Positions 53,701 through 59,700 of a DNA stretch of 64,000 nt are shown here, piece after piece. The stretch comes from Sipunculus nudus (taxonomy: Eukaryota > Annelida > Sipuncula > Golfingiida > Sipunculidae). A model generated the notes under the pieces. That model was not told the origin of the DNA, made no database searches, and saw only the letters and a list, made by a program, of their open reading frames with translations. The stretch spans positions 9,858,001 to 9,922,000 of the forward strand of contig CM049310.1 of assembly GCA_026874595.1 (NCBI GenBank), written 5' to 3'. A program made the translations under genes and the position numbers. Every line of letters begins with the position of its first letter. The stretch's first letter is position 1.

Positions 53701-56700
53701 ATAATGAAAAATTTGATACAAAAGCTCAAGTCTCTAAATAACTACTGCATTGATCACCATGATTCTTTGCATGAATATTGATCATGGGATGTTCCATCAG
53801 TTCCTGCAAACTGGTGGCACCATCTGTATTTTTTTTCAATTTTTACGAATTTTTTTTCTTTATTTTTGAGACCTTCAAAGAAGCTGTCATCTGTTAACAG
53901 GGCACAAATCGTAACCGCTGGACCTAGATTCTTCTAAAATGACATCAAGGGAGGTTCATGAAAAGTCTATGTGAAAACATGAAATTAGGTCTCTGTTACC
54001 CATATCCTTCATAGTAAGTACCCCTGAGAATAATTAAAAATTTGATACAAAACTCCAATATCTGAATAACCAATGCATTGATCTCCATGATTCTTTGCAG
54101 GCATATTGATCATGGAGTGTTCCATCAGTTCCTGCAAACTGGTGGCACCACCTGTATTTTTTAGCTCAGCTGACTTTCAGTCATGCTGGGCTATAGCGAT
54201 GGGTCTTTGTCCGGCGTCCTTCCATCTGTCCGTCCGGCCGTCCGGCCGTTAGCAGGGCACAAATCGTAACCGTAGGGGCTAGGGCCATGAACCCTATGCT
54301 GTCTTAGAGGTTATAAAAAGATCTTCTTGCAAACCTGAAATTAGGTCACTGCGACCTATATTCTCGAAGTTATGGGGTGTGTTTGCACCCCCAGAAATAA
54401 CTCTTTGAGACAAAATTTTCATCCCAAACCTTCCATCTTTCACATACAGCTCACCTACCAACAGGTCAAGAACCATAATTTTTTTGAGGTCAAAAGGTCA
54501 AAGGTCAAGGTCACATGGGCCTCTTCTTTGAAAAGCCTGTGGATGCATTTTAAGCCAACCCTTTCATCCCAATTCTTTGATCTTTCACATATAGCTCACC
54601 TACTAAGTTGGAGAAGAATCCTATAGATTTTGAGGTCACAAGGTCAAAGGTCAGGGTCACAGGATCCACTACTTTGAAAAGGTTGTGGACACATTTCTAG
54701 CACTGATATCGCTTCTCTGCCAACAGGGGAAATGACCTGTTGATTTTGAGGTCAAAGGTCAAGTTCACAGCACCCACTTCTTGCGTGGAGTCTTTTTCAG
54801 GCAAACTTTTCAATCTGTACCTTCAATCTGTCATATATGGCTTACCTACCAATAAGGGAAGAAGCCTAATGATGTTGAGGTCAAAAAGTCAAAGGTCAAG
54901 GTCACAATATTTAATTGTTCTAAATGCTTGTGAGCATATTTCAAGTGTAACTGTTCAACCCAAACCTTCAGTCTTTCACATATGCCACATCTATGCATCA
55001 CTCAGTTTGACTCAAACTTCATATTTATGGGTCTTTTTGCTTGAATAAATAACTTATTGATTTTTGGGTCAGCTGGTCAGCAGGTTAAAGGTTGCAGGTC
55101 AAAGTTATTCACCCATTGGTTGCAAAGTAATTACACCAGATTTAAGTGGTTAGTAGTTACCCATCATTTAGAAAGAATCCAGTTGATATATGGGCAAAAG
55201 GCCAAGGTCATAGGTCAGGGATGTTCACAATTACTTATATTATAGACCATCTCTATTTTTCTTGTATATATAACCATCCCACTCCAGCTGGTACATCTCC
55301 CTGTGTGGCTGTAATTGTGAGTGACACTGGTGACATATGACTCCCTTTTGTATCAGCCTATTAAGTGATAAGGCTCAGTGATAAGTACCTCATTACTTCA
55401 TAACAAAAACACTGTTGTCAGAATGCTTCAGCCAGGCGTTAAGACTATGAGAGTATAGTATTAAGGTTTAGCTACTGATTTATAAGATGATGGGAACATT
55501 TTGCAGTTTATTTTATGGAATCCTAGCAATAAACTTAGTTTCCTAGATATCTGAATGTTTTAATATATATCACCACATATAAAAGCAAGTGTTTGTTCTC
55601 ATAATATGTGGATGTGTACCTTGATTTAGGATGGCTTTTTGTTTTATTTCAAGACTCTTAGTCATGCTTTCTGCATTTCTTTTCTTTCAGGTTTGGCAGT
55701 TTACCTACCCTGCTGACCCCATTGAAAAGCAGAGTGATAATAAAAAATATTGGACTTACACTTTTTACAATTGCATATCTATAAATCTGATATGAGGGCC
55801 TGGACATGCCTTTTGAATTATTTTGGGCATCCATTACTGGATAATTTGCCCCAAGTTTGGTCTCTTATTGGAGAATGTGGGATATCAAATGTCATACTTG
55901 TCAGAAATCCATTATGTCTGCCAGTTAGCCACCTTAGAAATTCTTTCTTCAGTGCAGTTTCAGTAATTTTTCTGTAATGTTTGGTCCGATTTAGAGAATG
56001 TTTGTTGTCTGATTTCAGACTTGTCAGAAGTCCAATATGGACACCAGGCAACCATCTTTTAATTCCTTTTGATCATTTTATCTCAAGAACAGTTAAAGTG
56101 AATGCAGTTGGATGTATATTTATGTAATCTTGTAAAGGATTGGGTCAAATATTTCTGAATAAATATTACCATCATTTAAAAAAGTGCAGTACAGTTGGCT
56201 TGTATTGAATAAAAATTCACATAGAAGCACCTGTTTCTCAATAATTCTTGCATGTATTTCCTTGATTTTTGCTATATATTTTGATCTTATATTTGCCCTT
56301 TGTGGTGTTCCTTTTGAGACTGACAGGTTTCAAGCAAGCTGTTGGAATAGTTCCTGATAGCTTAACAATCATGCATTTTCCTCAGACCATCAACACACTG
56401 TGTTTTAACCAGACATAGGTGATATATATTTCTGTTGTCATAGAAAATTTTCAACAAATTGGCAAATTGGTTCTTCAAAATTTGACTGGAAGTTGTGAAT
56501 CTCAGTCCATGATGTCACAGGTCATGCTTGGCAGCTGAGCGTCATGACCCATAGGTCACTTGTTTTAAATTTTTAGGCATTTTTTCTCTATTTATGAGAC
56601 CTTAAAATGAAGTGGTCATCTGTTAACATGCCACAAACTGTAACTGCTGTACCTAGAATGTTCTTACTTGACATCCAGGGACACTTATGAAAAATCTCCT

Positions 56701-59700
56701 TGGAAACCTGAAATTAGGTTTCATACCCATATTCTCCGAGCTATAGGGCTCATAAATACCCCCAAGAATAATTAAAAAAAATTGATACAAACAAAAGCTC
56801 CAGTATCTGCATAACTATAATGCCTTGATAGCCATGATTCTTTGTATATATATTGATCATGGAGTGTTTCATCAGTTCCTGCAGACTGGTGGCACTACCT
56901 GTATTTTTTTTCAATTTTTTAGGCATTTTTTTTCTATATCTGATACCTTCAAATGAAGCTGTCATCTGTCCAAAATCCCACTGAAACCCATTTCTAAGGA
57001 CTTTTCACAAAATTCATGATTTGTTTGCACTCTGGCAGTCATTTTGCTCATTGTTCAACATTCCTTGAATTCAGCTGAGCGTCATGGCCCATGGGCCACT
57101 TGTTTTACCGACCAACAGATTTTGTTAATGTAGAAAGGATATTGCAAGTTAGTTTTCTTTGTCTTATTCAACTTAAAATACATTCATTTTGACATCAGGT
57201 GCCACAAGTTTTGTAGGACGGAGACTGCAGACAGATCAGTTTGGTGTTTCCCATGGTGGTTCTACACCAGTGAGAAACATTTTGGATTCTCTGATGATCA
57301 GGGAGCAAGACTACACTGAGCCTGATTATAATTCACACAGGCTTGAGGATGACCCCAAGGAACCTTTTCAATGGACATTTGATCATGTTGAGGAAGACCC
57401 TACTTTATTTGAAATGAGGACATTCTTTCCAGAATCCTGGTTATTTGAGGCTGTTCCAACAGGGTATGTTGCTCCATTATCTAGAAAAAAATATTTTTTT
57501 AGAAATAATAACAAAAACTTTCAACAGAGCATTTTGTTAATTTATGAAAACAGCTAAATTTTGTATTTTCTTTTGATTAGAAAGAAACTGTCCATAAATT
57601 ATAATGTTTTATAATTATTGGATTGTTAATGCTTCTTTATATTCTGTAGATGTAATGATGGTTCAGAGTATTCAGTTTTTATATACAATAAAATATTATT
57701 ATATTTACAATCACAGCCTTTTACATATCAAATCTTTTAGTATTTTGATTATCTATATAAAATTCATATTTCCAATCTTATTCATGATTATATTAATACA
57801 TCATTCATAAATAAAATAAGAATTTAAAGGGTATTTTTTTTCAATGAATTTTATGATTTTTACCCGCTCAAGATTATGGCTTTGTTTTCTGTGACTTTTT
57901 TCCCCCACTCACCTTTGTCAGTTTCTATCTTTTACTGTTTACTGTTTTTTACTGTTTCTTACTGTTTTCTTACCCACATTTGTGACTTTTATTTCATGTG
58001 TATTATGTTTTCCTGTAACTTTTCTGCTATATCTGTTTATGTATTTTTTAATAGAAATATCATTTAACACTTGAGCCAATTTTAGTATCTTTTACTCGAC
58101 AATACCCCAAAACTTATTATTACAGCTTATCTAAAACAGCAACCTACATTATGTCAACCTTCATTATATCAACCTGTGTTATGTCAACCTGTGTTGTGTC
58201 AACCTACATTATGTTGACCTGTGTTATGTCATTTTCAGTCTGGATGGCAAGAACAGCATTCCAATCAATATACCACACTCAGTGACAACATGGAGTCTGA
58301 TGGCCACAGAGATGTCACACACGGAGGGGATGTGTGTGGCCAAGGCAACTCCTCTGAGGGTGTTCTATGAGTTATTTCTCGAGATGCGACTACCAGCCAT
58401 AGCTGTAATGGGAGAACAGCTGGATGTCCGTGTGACTGTGTACAGCTACCTGGGTGAAAATGTCCCAGTAAGTTAAATATCATCAAATAAAACAAAGATC
58501 TTAATATCAGGGATTTCAATAAGAACCCAGTAAGTTAAATATCATCAAATAAAACAAAGATCTTAATATCAGGGATTTCAATAAAAAAAAAATTGGAGGG
58601 TCCAGGATACTCAAGCCAAAATTTTGGGAGTCATGGGGAGAGTCAAATCAAGGGGATATGTGTAGAGTTTTGAAGGATTATGTAATTTTTTTGAGTATTT
58701 TACATAATTATCATATCATTACATGATTATGTAGTGTCATTATATGATCATCTGATTTATGGTGAAATTTAAAGGTTAGTTGTCAGTACAGTGTTTACAT
58801 GATTTACTGGATTGTTTGAGATGGTCAGGGCCTGCTTCAAGTGCCATGATTTTCCCTCTTTGTCCTACAGTCAGAAATGTGTGGGTCTGATTGGATGCTC
58901 AGACCTCCTGATCCAAGCATTCAAATGAGAATTTGAGTGTCATAGATGCCTACCTCTGTGTTCTTCAAAGCTATGTAAATAATAATTATATTGGCATGCT
59001 TCTTTGCTAAATACAGAACCAGTAATAATACTGCTCTTTAATGATGTCATAAAGCTGAGTGAGCTGATTTTATTATAGAGCAATGACCTCACAATTTATG
59101 TAAACAGTGTCCTCATAGACAGATTGATGTGCTCTTGAACACTCTCATTGCATCATTCTAGGGTAGACATAGGGCCACATGAGGCCGCCACATGCCCAGA
59201 TTAGCTTTTAAAGTGAACATACAGAAAGACTGAATATTACAGGACATAAATATTTCCAATAATATGTGCATTATCTCTAACTATCAGTTCAATTTGGCTG
59301 AATACAAAAGTTTCCTAGCAAAGTCAGGCTACTGTAACAGCTCAGAACTGCACCCAGAACACTAAGGTCTTCTACCTCACAGTTTTTAGTTACACAAGTA
59401 TGTAGAACTGTGACTTATTTGACTTAGTTGTTACGCCCCGAAATTCTGGAACAGTTTACCTGACAGCATCAGGAATGCTGGCTCTATTCCCACTTTTAAG
59501 AAACAACTCAAGACATTTCTTTTTAAACACGTGTTTAATCTGTTGTGTAGCATTATTTTTAGGGTTTTTTAACCCTTCGTGTTGTCAACTTTTAAATGTT
59601 TTCATATCTTTTATGTAAAGTGCTCTAGAGCTTATTATTTTTATATTAGGGTGCAATACAAATGTTGCATAACAATAAAAATAATGACTTATGGTTTGTC

